Assembly (NCBI GenBank): GCA_045589035.1
Contig: JAZNFJ010000140.1
Location: 1 to 12,282, forward strand
Origin: Avoscillospira sp045589035
GTDB taxonomy: Bacteria > Bacillota > Clostridia > Oscillospirales > Oscillospiraceae
Length of the DNA stretch: 12,282 nt
Direction: 5' to 3'
Part shown: positions 6,249 through 12,282 of the stretch, one piece after another
Layout of the letters: every line of letters starts with the position of its first letter
How positions within the stretch are numbered: position 1 is the first letter of the stretch
Notes under the pieces: generated by a model
Database searches by the model: none
Told to the model about the DNA's origin: nothing
Seen by the model: only the letters and a program-made list of their open reading frames with translations
Made by a program: the position numbers and the translations under genes

Positions 6249-7484
6249 TTACTGTATCCAGTAAAGGGTAGGAGCGGCTTCGGTTTGCAGCAGCTTGCTG
6301 ACCGCATAAAGAATATTTGCCGCATCCAGTCGCGTCATAACATCCTCGGCGGTGTCCATGTTCAGATGGATATTGGCCTGAGAAAGTGCTGCCACGGCAT
6401 CTTCCGCCCATACAGGCAGCATGGTGTCCCCAAAGGAGGAAACCTGCTTTGTGCCGGTGTTTTGCAGATGCAGCATATTCTGCAGCATGACAGCCGCTTC
6501 TGCCTTGGTCAGCTGTGTCATGGGAAGGAATAACAGCCCATCATCCGTCCGGGTGCCACTGATCATGCCACCGGCTAGGGCGGAAGTGATATAGGGCTGC
6601 ATCCAGACAGGGGTATCTTCCTCATCGGCAAAACCGGAAGTCACAGTGCCGCTGGTTGTGTCAGCCTCTACAACCGCCATAGCCATGATTAAAAACTCAC
6701 CGCGGCTGACGGGCTTATCCGGCTCAAAACACAGATTGCCGCCGATTCTGCTGCCTGTAAAGATACCTTGTTCTTTCAACCACATGGCGGCAAAGACATC
6801 GCTGTCGTTGGACAGATCGGCATAGACCTCCCGGTCAGTGGGCTTTTTGATCTCAATGGTAATTTTACCTTCGCCGGACACATTGCCAGCCTCGTCGGTG
6901 GCAGTGAAGGTAAAAGAATCCTTTCCAACCTTGTTTTCAAAAGGGGTGTAGGTGTAAGTGCCGTCCTCGTGGATTTCTACAGTCCCTCTCTTGGGTTCTG
7001 TGACAAGGGTGAAGGTCAGCTTACCGTTTTCTGCATCGGTGACGGGCAGGGTGCCGGTGTTGGAGATGTTCCGATAGGTTTCCAGTGTGCCGTTTTCAGC
7101 CACGGGTGCCTCGTTTTTCTTAGGGAGAATTGATAGTTTCAGTTCTTTTGCAGCGGTTACGGTGCCATTGGAAACGGTGTAGTAGCCAATGGCAGTGTCT
7201 TTGGCAGAAACGCAGTGGGTGGTCATGGTCAGTTCATTCAGCGCATCCATGGGAAGCGCATCGCCTGCACGCAGGACCCGGTTGCCATGATACACAGTGG
7301 CAACAGATGCCTTGGGCAGGGAAGTGAGGAAGATGCCCTCATCGGTTTCTGCAGAGGTAAAATCCTCGGCGGAAAAGCAGAACTGATCGGTGGGACTGAC
7401 TGTGACAGACTTGGCGGATACACCGGTTGCCAGCAGAGCGACCAGCAGAATCGCAAGCACCACAGTATGTTTACGGTGATACAA
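6249..7484 (-). CDS. Exported Ig-like and SLH-repeat surface protein
   Basis: This 411-residue protein begins at a TTG (7482-7484) preceded by AAGGAGG at 8 nt. Residues 1-24 form a signal peptide: a basic YHRKH start, a hydrophobic core, and probable cleavage after GVSA. Residues about 25-120 form an unassigned beta-rich region. About 125-213 is an Ig/cadherin-like domain (APVAENGTLETY, DGTYTYTP, GKDSFTFTATDEAGN). Three SLH-type repeats follow at about 220-272, 284-340 and 350-400. Their TRAE-like motifs are SRGE, TKAE and the weaker TRLD. SLH domains bind pyruvylated or other secondary cell-wall polymers, so the protein should be attached to the wall. No catalytic domain is visible. It lies downstream of rodA on the same strand but behind a terminator; I see no convincing promoter of its own. 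Confidence in the domain assignment is high, but the role is unknown. Confidence 0.88.
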   Translation of the reverse strand: MYHRKHTVVLAILLVALLATGVSAKSVTVSPTDQFCFSAEDFTSAETDEGIFLTSLPKASVATVYHGNRVLRAGDALPMDALNELTMTTHCVSAKDTAIGYYTVSNGTVTAAKELKLSILPKKNEAPVAENGTLETYRNISNTGTLPVTDAENGKLTFTLVTEPKRGTVEIHEDGTYTYTPFENKVGKDSFTFTATDEAGNVSGEGKITIEIKKPTDREVYADLSNDSDVFAAMWLKEQGIFTGSRIGGNLCFEPDKPVSRGEFLIMAMAVVEADTTSGTVTSGFADEEDTPVWMQPYITSALAGGMISGTRTDDGLLFLPMTQLTKAEAAVMLQNMLHLQNTGTKQVSSFGDTMLPVWAEDAVAALSQANIHLNMDTAEDVMTRLDAANILYAVSKLLQTEAAPTLYWIQ

Positions 7485-7554
7485 AACAGTTACCTCCTTG
7501 TATTGGGTTCGGAGGTAGTGTTTGCGGTTTTTGCTTGTTTATTCCAAAAGAAAA

Positions 7555-7577
7555 TCTCCGCGGCATTGCCGCGGAGA
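7555..7577 (-). terminator. Rho-independent terminator after rodA
   Basis: A perfect 10-bp inverted repeat, TCTCCGCGGC (7555-7564) and GCCGCGGAGA (7568-7577), has a 3-nt loop. Read on the - strand it is followed by TTTTCTTTT (plus-strand 7546-7554). It begins 5 bases after the rodA stop codon and separates rodA from the SLH protein gene. The remaining gap to 7484 holds only the ribosome site for the TTG start and no clear promoter. Confidence 0.88.
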
Positions 7578-7582
7578 AAAAA

Positions 7583-8725
7583 TTATGCTCTGGGACGGAT
7601 GTATCGTGCGTTGGCATCGGGTGCAGGCCGCATATGAATACCGGAAACCACACCCATAGAGAGGAACATGGTGACAATGGAAGAACCACCGTAACTGATA
7701 AAGGGGAGGGTCAGACCGATGACCGGCAGGATGCCCAGACACATACCTACATTGATGATGATCTGGAACAGCAGCATGCCTGCAACACCGATACAGATAA
7801 TGCGGTTCATATAGTTACCGGATTTGATACCGACATAGACGCATCGCAGGACGATAGCTGTGAGCAGAAGCAGTACGACGATGCAGCCCAGCATGCCCAA
7901 CTCTTCTGCAATGGCGGAGAAGATAAAGTCTGTATGCTGTGCGCCCATGGCTTTGCCCTTGACCATGGTGCCTTCGTAAAGGCCCTGTCCGGAAATGCCG
8001 CCGTTCTGGATGTACCGAAGAGATCGCTCCGTCTGCCAGTAGGTATCGGGATCCAGAGAAGGGTTAAACAGAACGAGAATACGGTTCTTGTGATAGTCTT
8101 TGAGGAACGACCAGAGAATGGGTGCAGCGGCAGCGATGCCGCCAAGGGCTGCGGCAAACCAGACAAGATTCACGCCGCCAACAAAGAGCATGACCACAAA
8201 AATGAAAATGTAGGTCAGCGCGACACCCAGGTCAGAGGACAGATAAATAATCAGACCGAAGAAAAACGCGGTCAGCAGGGACATTTTGCCGATATTGATG
8301 GGTTTGGAAAGACTGTTCTGGTTGACCGACATGGTTTTGCCGAGAATGATGATGAAGAAGATCTTGCAGATCTCCGCAGGCTGCATATCAATGCCGATGA
8401 CAGGTACGGAGAGCCAGCTTTTGTTGCCGGAGCCATTATCCTGACCCCAGAAAAACAGCATGCCGATGAACAGCAGACAGAACACGATCAGCAGTTCCCG
8501 TCGTTCTGCAATGATGTCCACGTCAATGAGAGTCAGAACGATGTAGATGATCACACCAAGGATCAAAGCGGCCGTCTGCACAGTGACATAACGACTGCTG
8601 CCCAGAGCCGCTGTGGCGCTGGAAATGACAACGATGCCGAAAATCGTGGTAACAACACAAAGCAGCAGCAGAACCATATCTGCTTTCTTTACAAAATCAC
8701 GGATAGCCTGTCCGATAGATCGCAT
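7583..8725 (-). CDS. rodA: SEDS-family peptidoglycan glycosyltransferase (RodA/FtsW type)
   Basis: SEDS proteins polymerise peptidoglycan strands from lipid II in the cytoplasmic membrane, working with a class B penicillin-binding protein. The 380-residue product has many hydrophobic segments consistent with about ten membrane helices. Diagnostic motifs are QPAEICKI (115-122, usually QPSExxK), the catalytic-Asp element AQHTDFIFSAIAEELG (262-277) with Asp266 as the expected essential acid, and LPFISYGGSS (340-349) near the C-terminus. The short N- and C-terminal tails fit RodA (elongation) better than FtsW (division), but the two are hard to separate by eye. The partner PBP is not in the window. 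The ATG (8723-8725) has an AAGGAGGT site and a clear promoter. A terminator follows, so rodA is probably monocistronic. Confidence 0.92.
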   Translation of the reverse strand: MRSIGQAIRDFVKKADMVLLLLCVVTTIFGIVVISSATAALGSSRYVTVQTAALILGVIIYIVLTLIDVDIIAERRELLIVFCLLFIGMLFFWGQDNGSGNKSWLSVPVIGIDMQPAEICKIFFIIILGKTMSVNQNSLSKPINIGKMSLLTAFFFGLIIYLSSDLGVALTYIFIFVVMLFVGGVNLVWFAAALGGIAAAAPILWSFLKDYHKNRILVLFNPSLDPDTYWQTERSLRYIQNGGISGQGLYEGTMVKGKAMGAQHTDFIFSAIAEELGMLGCIVVLLLLTAIVLRCVYVGIKSGNYMNRIICIGVAGMLLFQIIINVGMCLGILPVIGLTLPFISYGGSSIVTMFLSMGVVSGIHMRPAPDANARYIRPRA

Positions 8726-8751
8726 GACGCACCTCCTTTCTGACTCCGATT

Positions 8752-8780
8752 ATTTTACCAGAATTTCGCGAGGATGTAAA
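8752..8780 (-). promoter_or_regulatory. rodA promoter with extended -10
   Basis: On the - strand, TTTACA (8775-8780) and TAAAAT (8752-8757) are 17 nt apart. TGG directly precedes the -10 element, giving the extended form. It is arranged back-to-back with the tsaE promoter, with 12 nt between the two -35 elements. Confidence 0.75.
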
Positions 8781-8792
8781 CACAAAGATGTT

Positions 8793-8821
8793 TTGCAAAA
8801 CCAGGACATATGTGGTAAGAT
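8793..8821 (+). promoter_or_regulatory. tsaE-tsaB-upp promoter with extended -10
   Basis: TTGCAA (8793-8798) and TAAGAT (8816-8821) are 17 nt apart, and TGG directly precedes the -10 element. The layout mirrors the rodA promoter on the other strand. Transcription should begin about 20 bases before the tsaE start at 8850. Confidence 0.65.
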
Positions 8822-8849
8822 AAGAAAAAATCCGGAAAAGAGGAACATT

Positions 8850-9287
8850 ATGCAGTATCTGACCCATGGGCCTGAGGAAACCGAGGCTTTGGGCGAAAAG
8901 CTGGCAGCATGTCTGCAGCCGGGAGATGTGATCGCCTACTTTGGGGATCTGGGTGCAGGCAAGACCGCATTTACCCGTGGGCTTGCTCGGGGACTTGGCA
9001 TTGAAGTCCCTGTGACCAGCCCTACCTATACCATTGTCAACGAATATCTGCAGGGCAGAATGCCCCTGTTTCATTTTGATATGTACCGTCTGGAATCTGC
9101 CGATGATCTGTTTGATATCGGCTGGGAGGATTATCTGGAGCGTGGCGGTGTCTGCGCAGTGGAGTGGAGCGAGAATGTGGAAGAAGCGCTGGAAGGTGCC
9201 GTCCGTGTCCACATCAGCCGCCTGAATGATACAGACCGCCAGATTACCATAGAAGGAGGCCCGGCCCATGCTGATCTTAGCCTTTGA
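8850..9287 (+). CDS. tsaE: tRNA threonylcarbamoyladenosine biosynthesis ATPase TsaE
   Basis: TsaE is the P-loop ATPase that works with TsaB and TsaD to transfer threonylcarbamoyl onto A37 of ANN-decoding tRNAs (t6A). I take the ATG at 8850, giving 145 residues, the usual size. The open frame reaches further upstream, but only through promoter sequence. Walker A is GDLGAGKT at 32-39, followed by TSPTYTIVNEY (56-66), which holds the conserved switch residues. HFDMYR (75-80) is the Walker B-like element, and EWSE (105-108) is typical of the family. The ribosome site is AGAGG. The gene's end overlaps tsaB by 20 bases, indicating coupling to its functional partner. Identification is secure. Confidence 0.95.
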   Translation: MQYLTHGPEETEALGEKLAACLQPGDVIAYFGDLGAGKTAFTRGLARGLGIEVPVTSPTYTIVNEYLQGRMPLFHFDMYRLESADDLFDIGWEDYLERGGVCAVEWSENVEEALEGAVRVHISRLNDTDRQITIEGGPAHADLSL

Positions 9288-9972
9288 AACTTCTGCCAAG
9301 GCCGCCAGTGTTGCACTGGTGGAAGACGGATGGCTGGTAGCGGAATATCAGCAGAACAGCGGGCAGACCCATAGCCGTACACTGATGAAAATGGCAGAGG
9401 ATCTGCTTCGGAACTGTGACCGGAAGCCGGAAGATGTCACCGCTGTTGCCTGCGCTGCCGGTCCCGGTAGCTTTACGGGTGTCCGGATCGGTGTATCTGC
9501 CGCCAAGGGTTTTGCCTGGGGGCTGGAATTGCCCTGTGTGGGTGTGTCTACCCTGGAAGGTATGGTTCGCGGCATTGCTGTTGCAGACGGTGTTTATTGT
9601 GCGGTCATGGACGCCAGAAGGAACCAGGTGTACACCGCTTTGTTCTCCGTGAAAGATGGAAATATCTGTCGGCTGACGGAGGATATGGCAATCTCCGTAG
9701 AAGAACTGGGAACTTTGCTGAAAAAGGAAGAAAACAATAAATTTCTGGTTGGAGATGGGGCTTTGCTGTGTTATAATAATCTGCGGAGCGAAGTTCCTGA
9801 TCTGATCCTTCTGCCGGAGCATCTGCGGATGCAGAGGGCATCCGGAACGGCTATGGTGGCATGGGATCGGCTTTCTGCCGGAGAATGCCCCAATGGAGCG
9901 GAATTAATTCCCAATTATCTGCGCCTGAGTCAGGCGGAGCGGGAACGAATGAATAAAGAGAAAATGGAGTGA
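9268..9972 (+). CDS. tsaB: tRNA threonylcarbamoyladenosine biosynthesis protein TsaB
   Basis: TsaB is the non-catalytic ASKHA-fold partner of TsaD in t6A synthesis and also contacts TsaE. The 234 residues begin MLILAFETSAKAASVAL, the first phosphate-like loop of the fold. GQTHSRTLM (32-40) follows, then the family hallmark GPGSFTGVRIG at 65-75 and DARRNQVY at 115-122. The ATG lies inside the tsaE 3' end with AGAAGGAGG upstream. The C-terminal half (about 130-234) is less conserved, as usual for TsaB. In many Firmicutes rimI and tsaD follow directly; here upp follows after 7 bases, and neither rimI nor tsaD is in the window. Confidence 0.94.
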   Translation: MLILAFETSAKAASVALVEDGWLVAEYQQNSGQTHSRTLMKMAEDLLRNCDRKPEDVTAVACAAGPGSFTGVRIGVSAAKGFAWGLELPCVGVSTLEGMVRGIAVADGVYCAVMDARRNQVYTALFSVKDGNICRLTEDMAISVEELGTLLKKEENNKFLVGDGALLCYNNLRSEVPDLILLPEHLRMQRASGTAMVAWDRLSAGECPNGAELIPNYLRLSQAERERMNKEKME

Positions 9973-9979
9973 AACTGTA

Positions 9980-10609
9980 ATGGCAAATGTTCATGTACTG
10001 GATCATCCGCTGCTTCAGCACAAGGTTTCCATCCTTCGCGATGAGAATACCGGTGTCAAGGAGTTCCGCGAGATCGTCGGTGAGATCGCAGCTCTGATGT
10101 GCTACGACGCTACCCGTAATCTCCCTACCAAGGAAGTTACGGTCAAGACCCCCATTGCCGAGGCTAAGGTCAAGGTTCTCGCCGGTAAGAAGCTGGCCAT
10201 CGTGCCCATTCTTCGCGCCGGTCTGGGTATGGTGGATACCATCGTGGATCTGATTCCTTCTGCCAAGATCGGTCATATCGGCTTGTTCCGTGATCCCGAA
10301 ACCCATGAGCCTGTGAAGTACTACTGCAAGATGCCCCCGGATATTGCCGAGCGCCATGTTTTTGTGGTGGATCCCATGCTGGCTACCGGCGGTTCTGCCT
10401 CCGATGCCATCACTTTCATTAAGGAATACGGCTGCAACAATATTACCCTGATGAACATCATTGCTGCTCCCGAGGGTGTGGCAAAGGTGCAGGCAGATCA
10501 TCCCGATGTGGAGATCTTCGTGGCAGCTATGGATGAGAAACTCAACGATCATGCCTACATTGTTCCGGGCTTGGGCGATGCCGGCGATCGAATCTTTGGT
10601 ACAAAGTGA
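9980..10609 (+). CDS. upp: Uracil phosphoribosyltransferase
   Basis: UPRTase makes UMP from uracil and phosphoribosyl pyrophosphate in the pyrimidine salvage pathway of the cytoplasm. At 209 residues it has the standard length. PILRAGLGM (77-85) is the conserved region before the flexible hood. VVDPMLATGGSAS (129-141) is the PRPP-binding loop, and YIVPGLGDAGDR (193-204) is the uracil-binding segment. The start ATG lies 7 bases after the tsaB stop codon, with GGAG (9966-9969) inside the last tsaB codons, so it belongs to the tsaE operon. No uracil-sensing PyrR-type leader or terminator is visible before or after it. Codon use is more biased towards AAG, ACC and GTC than in tsaB, hinting at higher expression. 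Confidence 0.97.
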   Translation: MANVHVLDHPLLQHKVSILRDENTGVKEFREIVGEIAALMCYDATRNLPTKEVTVKTPIAEAKVKVLAGKKLAIVPILRAGLGMVDTIVDLIPSAKIGHIGLFRDPETHEPVKYYCKMPPDIAERHVFVVDPMLATGGSASDAITFIKEYGCNNITLMNIIAAPEGVAKVQADHPDVEIFVAAMDEKLNDHAYIVPGLGDAGDRIFGTK

Positions 10610-10612
10610 TAA

Positions 10613-10641
10613 TTGACTTGTCCTTTGTAAATTTGTATACT
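10613..10641 (+). promoter_or_regulatory. Strong sigma-A promoter for the NifU-like/GGGtGRT pair
   Basis: TTGACT (10613-10618) and TATACT (10636-10641) are exactly 17 nt apart. Each differs from consensus at one base, which makes this the best promoter in the window. It begins 4 bases after the upp stop codon, with no terminator between. The pair can be expressed on its own and possibly also by read-through from upp. Confidence 0.85.
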
Positions 10642-10648
10642 ACATGTG

Positions 10649-10667
10649 AGAAAACCGGGAGTTTTCT
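10649..10667 (+). other. Hairpin in the 5' leader of the NifU-like gene
   Basis: AGAAAAC (10649-10655) and GTTTTCT (10661-10667) form a perfect 7-bp stem with a 5-nt loop, at about the predicted transcript start. A competing short pairing, CGGG (10656-10659) with CCCG (10668-10671), overlaps it. No T-run follows, so it is not a standard terminator. It may protect the 5' end of the mRNA or bind a regulator; this is inference. Confidence 0.45.
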
Positions 10668-10712
10668 GCCCGAAACTTAATCTGGTAAATTTTTGGAAAG
10701 GAAGAAATCGAC

Positions 10713-11405
10713 ATGATCTATTCTACCGAAGTTCAGCATATGTGTCCCGTCGCTAAGGGCGCATATCACGGTCCTGCGCCCATTCCCGAAGAAGGCAAGT
10801 GGGTTCAGGCAAAGCAAATCAGCGACATTTCCGGCTTCACCCACGGTGTGGGCTGGTGCGCACCTCAGCAGGGCGCCTGCAAGCTGACTCTGAACGTCAA
10901 GGAAGGCATCATCGAAGAAGCTCTGGTTGAAACTCTGGGCTGCTCCGGTATGACCCACTCCGCAGCTATGGCTTCCGAGATCCTCATCGGCAAGACCATT
11001 CTGGAAGCACTGAACACCGACCTGGTGTGCGATGCTATCAACACCGCTATGCGCGAGCTGTTCCTGCAGATCGTCTACGGCCGTACCCAGTCTGCTTTCT
11101 CCGAAGACGGCCTGGCAGTCGGCGCCTCCCTGGAAGACCTTGGTAAGGGTCTGCGCTCTCAGGTTGGTACCATGTTCGCTACCAAGGAAAAGGGCCCCCG
11201 CTATCTGGAGATGGCAGAAGGCTATGTTACCCGCGTGGCTCTGAACAAGGACAACGAAATCACCGGCTACGAGTTCATCAATCTGGGCAAGATGATGGAC
11301 TTCATCAAGAAGGGCGACGAGCCTGCTGAGGCTATGAAGAAGGCTCAGGGTCACTATGGTCAGTTCGAAAACGCTGCCAAGTACATCGACCCCCGTCACG
11401 AATAA
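10713..11405 (+). CDS. NifU/IscU-like iron-sulfur cluster scaffold protein (divergent)
   Basis: This 230-residue protein has a NifU N-terminal-like core. KLTLNVKEGIIEEALVET (57-74) runs into LGCSGMTHSAAMASEIL (75-91), then GKTILEAL. This matches the IscU/NifU pattern around the second cluster cysteine (GCxxxxxSxSxxxE). Cys77 is the clear counterpart of that residue. The first cluster Cys is not in its usual place: Cys49 and Cys56 (WCAPQQGAC) flank the position, and the usual Cys-Gly-Asp is absent. The third IscU Cys has no obvious match; Cys106 is too close to Cys77. The C-terminal part (about 125-230) is an added region unlike IscU. The start follows AAAGGAAG. Codon bias is extreme. It is followed after 15 bases by a GGGtGRT-family gene, so the two probably work together. 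The exact role is unknown. Confidence 0.82.
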   Translation: MIYSTEVQHMCPVAKGAYHGPAPIPEEGKWVQAKQISDISGFTHGVGWCAPQQGACKLTLNVKEGIIEEALVETLGCSGMTHSAAMASEILIGKTILEALNTDLVCDAINTAMRELFLQIVYGRTQSAFSEDGLAVGASLEDLGKGLRSQVGTMFATKEKGPRYLEMAEGYVTRVALNKDNEITGYEFINLGKMMDFIKKGDEPAEAMKKAQGHYGQFENAAKYIDPRHE

Positions 11406-11420
11406 GAGGAGGACAGGAAA

Positions 11421-12282
11421 ATGGCTTTGTTTGAAAGTTACGAAAGAAGAATTGGCAAAATCAATGGTGTCCTCGCTCAGTACGGCATCGGCTCTGTGGA
11501 AGAGTGCCGTGAGATCTGCAAGGAAAAGGGCTTTGATCCCTACGAAACCGTTAAGGCTATCCAGCCCATCTGCTTCGAGAACGTTTGCTGGGCTTACTGC
11601 GTAGGCGCTGCCATCGCAATCAAGAAGGGCGTTAAGAACGCTTACGAAGCTGCCAAGGCTATCGGCGAAGGCCTGCAGGCTTTCTGCATCGACGGCTCCG
11701 TCGCTGAAGACCGTAAGGTCGGTATCGGCCACGGCAATCTGGGCGCTATGCTGCTGTCCGACGAGTCCAAGTGCTTCGCATTCCTGGCTGGCCACGAGTC
11801 CTTCGCTGCTGCTGAAGGCGCCATCGGTATCGCTCGCTCCGCCAACAAGGCCCGTAAGGAACCCCTGCGTGTTATCCTGAACGGCCTGGGCAAGGACGCT
11901 GCACAGATCATCTCCCGTATCAACGGCTTCACCTATGTGAAGACCCAGTTCGACTACTACACCGGCGAGCTGAAGATCGTTGAGCGCATCCCCTACTCCA
12001 AGGGCGAGCGTGCTGCCGTTAACTGCTACGGCTGTGACGATGTTCGCGAAGGCGTTGCTGTCATGCGCTACGAGGGTGTTGACGTTTCCATCACCGGTAA
12101 CTCCACCAACCCCACCCGCTTCCAGCACCCCGTTGCAGGCACCTACAAAAAGTGGTGCCAGGAGAACGGCGTAGGCTACTTCTCCGTTGCCTCCGGCGGG
12201 GGGACCGGCCGTACCCTGCACCCCGATAACATGGCTGCAGGTCCCGCTTCCTACGGTATGACTGATACCATGGGCCGTATGC
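11421..12282 (+). CDS. GGGtGRT-family protein, 3' end beyond the window
   Basis: From ATG 11421, preceded by AGAGGAGG, 287 codons remain open to the window edge. The hallmark GGGTGRT is at residues 259-265, followed by LHPDNMAAGPASYGM. I recognise this as the family named GGGtGRT protein, whose function I know of no experiment to define. The visible part has ten cysteines: Cys29, 33, 51, 56, 60, 89, 118, 202, 205 and 246. These include a CxxxC (29-33), a C-x4-C-x3-C cluster (51-60) and a CxxC (202-205). That suggests metal or Fe-S binding. There is no signal peptide or clear membrane helix, so it is probably cytoplasmic. Codon use is as biased as in the NifU-like gene 15 bases upstream, so they form one operon. 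About 10-20 percent of the protein is probably missing. Confidence 0.85.
   Translation, partial: MALFESYERRIGKINGVLAQYGIGSVEECREICKEKGFDPYETVKAIQPICFENVCWAYCVGAAIAIKKGVKNAYEAAKAIGEGLQAFCIDGSVAEDRKVGIGHGNLGAMLLSDESKCFAFLAGHESFAAAEGAIGIARSANKARKEPLRVILNGLGKDAAQIISRINGFTYVKTQFDYYTGELKIVERIPYSKGERAAVNCYGCDDVREGVAVMRYEGVDVSITGNSTNPTRFQHPVAGTYKKWCQENGVGYFSVASGGGTGRTLHPDNMAAGPASYGMTDTMGRM

Noticed and set aside
4661..6325. A 554-codon open frame on the - strand opposite prmA and the hydrolase
   Set aside because: It crosses the terminator at 6211-6247 and lies over two genes with clear motifs. Its product is rich in His, Gln and Cys without any recognisable domain.
7485..7554. Promoter for the SLH protein gene (TTGGAA with CAAACA)
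   Set aside because: The -10 candidate matches the consensus poorly and no better pair was found. It was not listed as a feature.
7427..8743. A 438-codon open frame on the + strand opposite rodA
   Set aside because: The product is rich in Asp, His and Gln, which is what the reverse complement of a membrane-protein gene gives. The - strand frame has the full SEDS motif set and a promoter.
8613..8849. N-terminal extension of tsaE by 79 codons
   Set aside because: The extension would run through the rodA start and the divergent promoters. ATG 8850 has a ribosome site and gives the usual TsaE length and N-terminus.
10649..10671. Terminator for the upp operon
   Set aside because: The stem has only 7 bp and is not followed by a T-tract. 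It lies downstream of the next promoter, so it is listed as a leader hairpin instead.
10677..12221. A 514-codon open frame on the - strand opposite the NifU-like and GGGtGRT genes
   Set aside because: It arises from the strong codon bias of the two + strand genes, which removes stops on the other strand. The translated product is low-complexity (repeated AV, LG, VD) with no domain, and both + genes have family motifs and ribosome sites.

Overview
The window looks like chromosomal DNA from a low-to-middle-GC Gram-positive anaerobe of class Clostridia, most likely of the Oscillospiraceae/Ruminococcaceae kind. This rests on three things: the YmfF/YmfH-type M16 peptidase pair, an SLH-domain surface protein without outer-membrane genes, and a NifU-like gene followed by a GGGtGRT-family gene, a pairing I associate with Clostridia. 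The genus cannot be fixed from the sequence. No mobile element, tRNA, rRNA or CRISPR array is visible, gene density is high, and no gene-free stretch exceeds 300 bases.

Left part (1-4044): the 3' end of an unidentified gene on + meets, at a bidirectional terminator, a leftward block. Read in its own direction, that block is a zinc-ligand-less M16 peptidase subunit (ymfF-like), an HxxEH-bearing M16 subunit (ymfH-like, ATGA overlap), lgt (prolipoprotein diacylglyceryl transferase), then a small acidic coiled-coil protein with its own extended -10 promoter.

Middle part (4045-8725): prmA (ribosomal protein L11 methyltransferase) and a membrane-anchored putative glycoside hydrolase run rightward from a promoter divergent to the M16 promoter. 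They end at a second bidirectional terminator. Facing them are rodA (SEDS peptidoglycan glycosyltransferase) and an Ig-like/SLH-repeat exported protein, separated by a terminator; these are cell-envelope genes.

Right part (8750-12282): rodA and tsaE share a strikingly symmetrical divergent promoter region. tsaE-tsaB-upp form a tight operon covering tRNA t6A modification and uracil salvage. After a near-consensus promoter comes a two-gene unit with very strong codon bias: a divergent NifU/IscU-like scaffold protein and a cysteine-rich GGGtGRT-family protein cut by the window end. This pair is the least understood and most interesting part; its sequence suggests an abundant Fe-S or metal-related function that I cannot name.

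All functional names rest on motifs recognised by eye. No database search was run.
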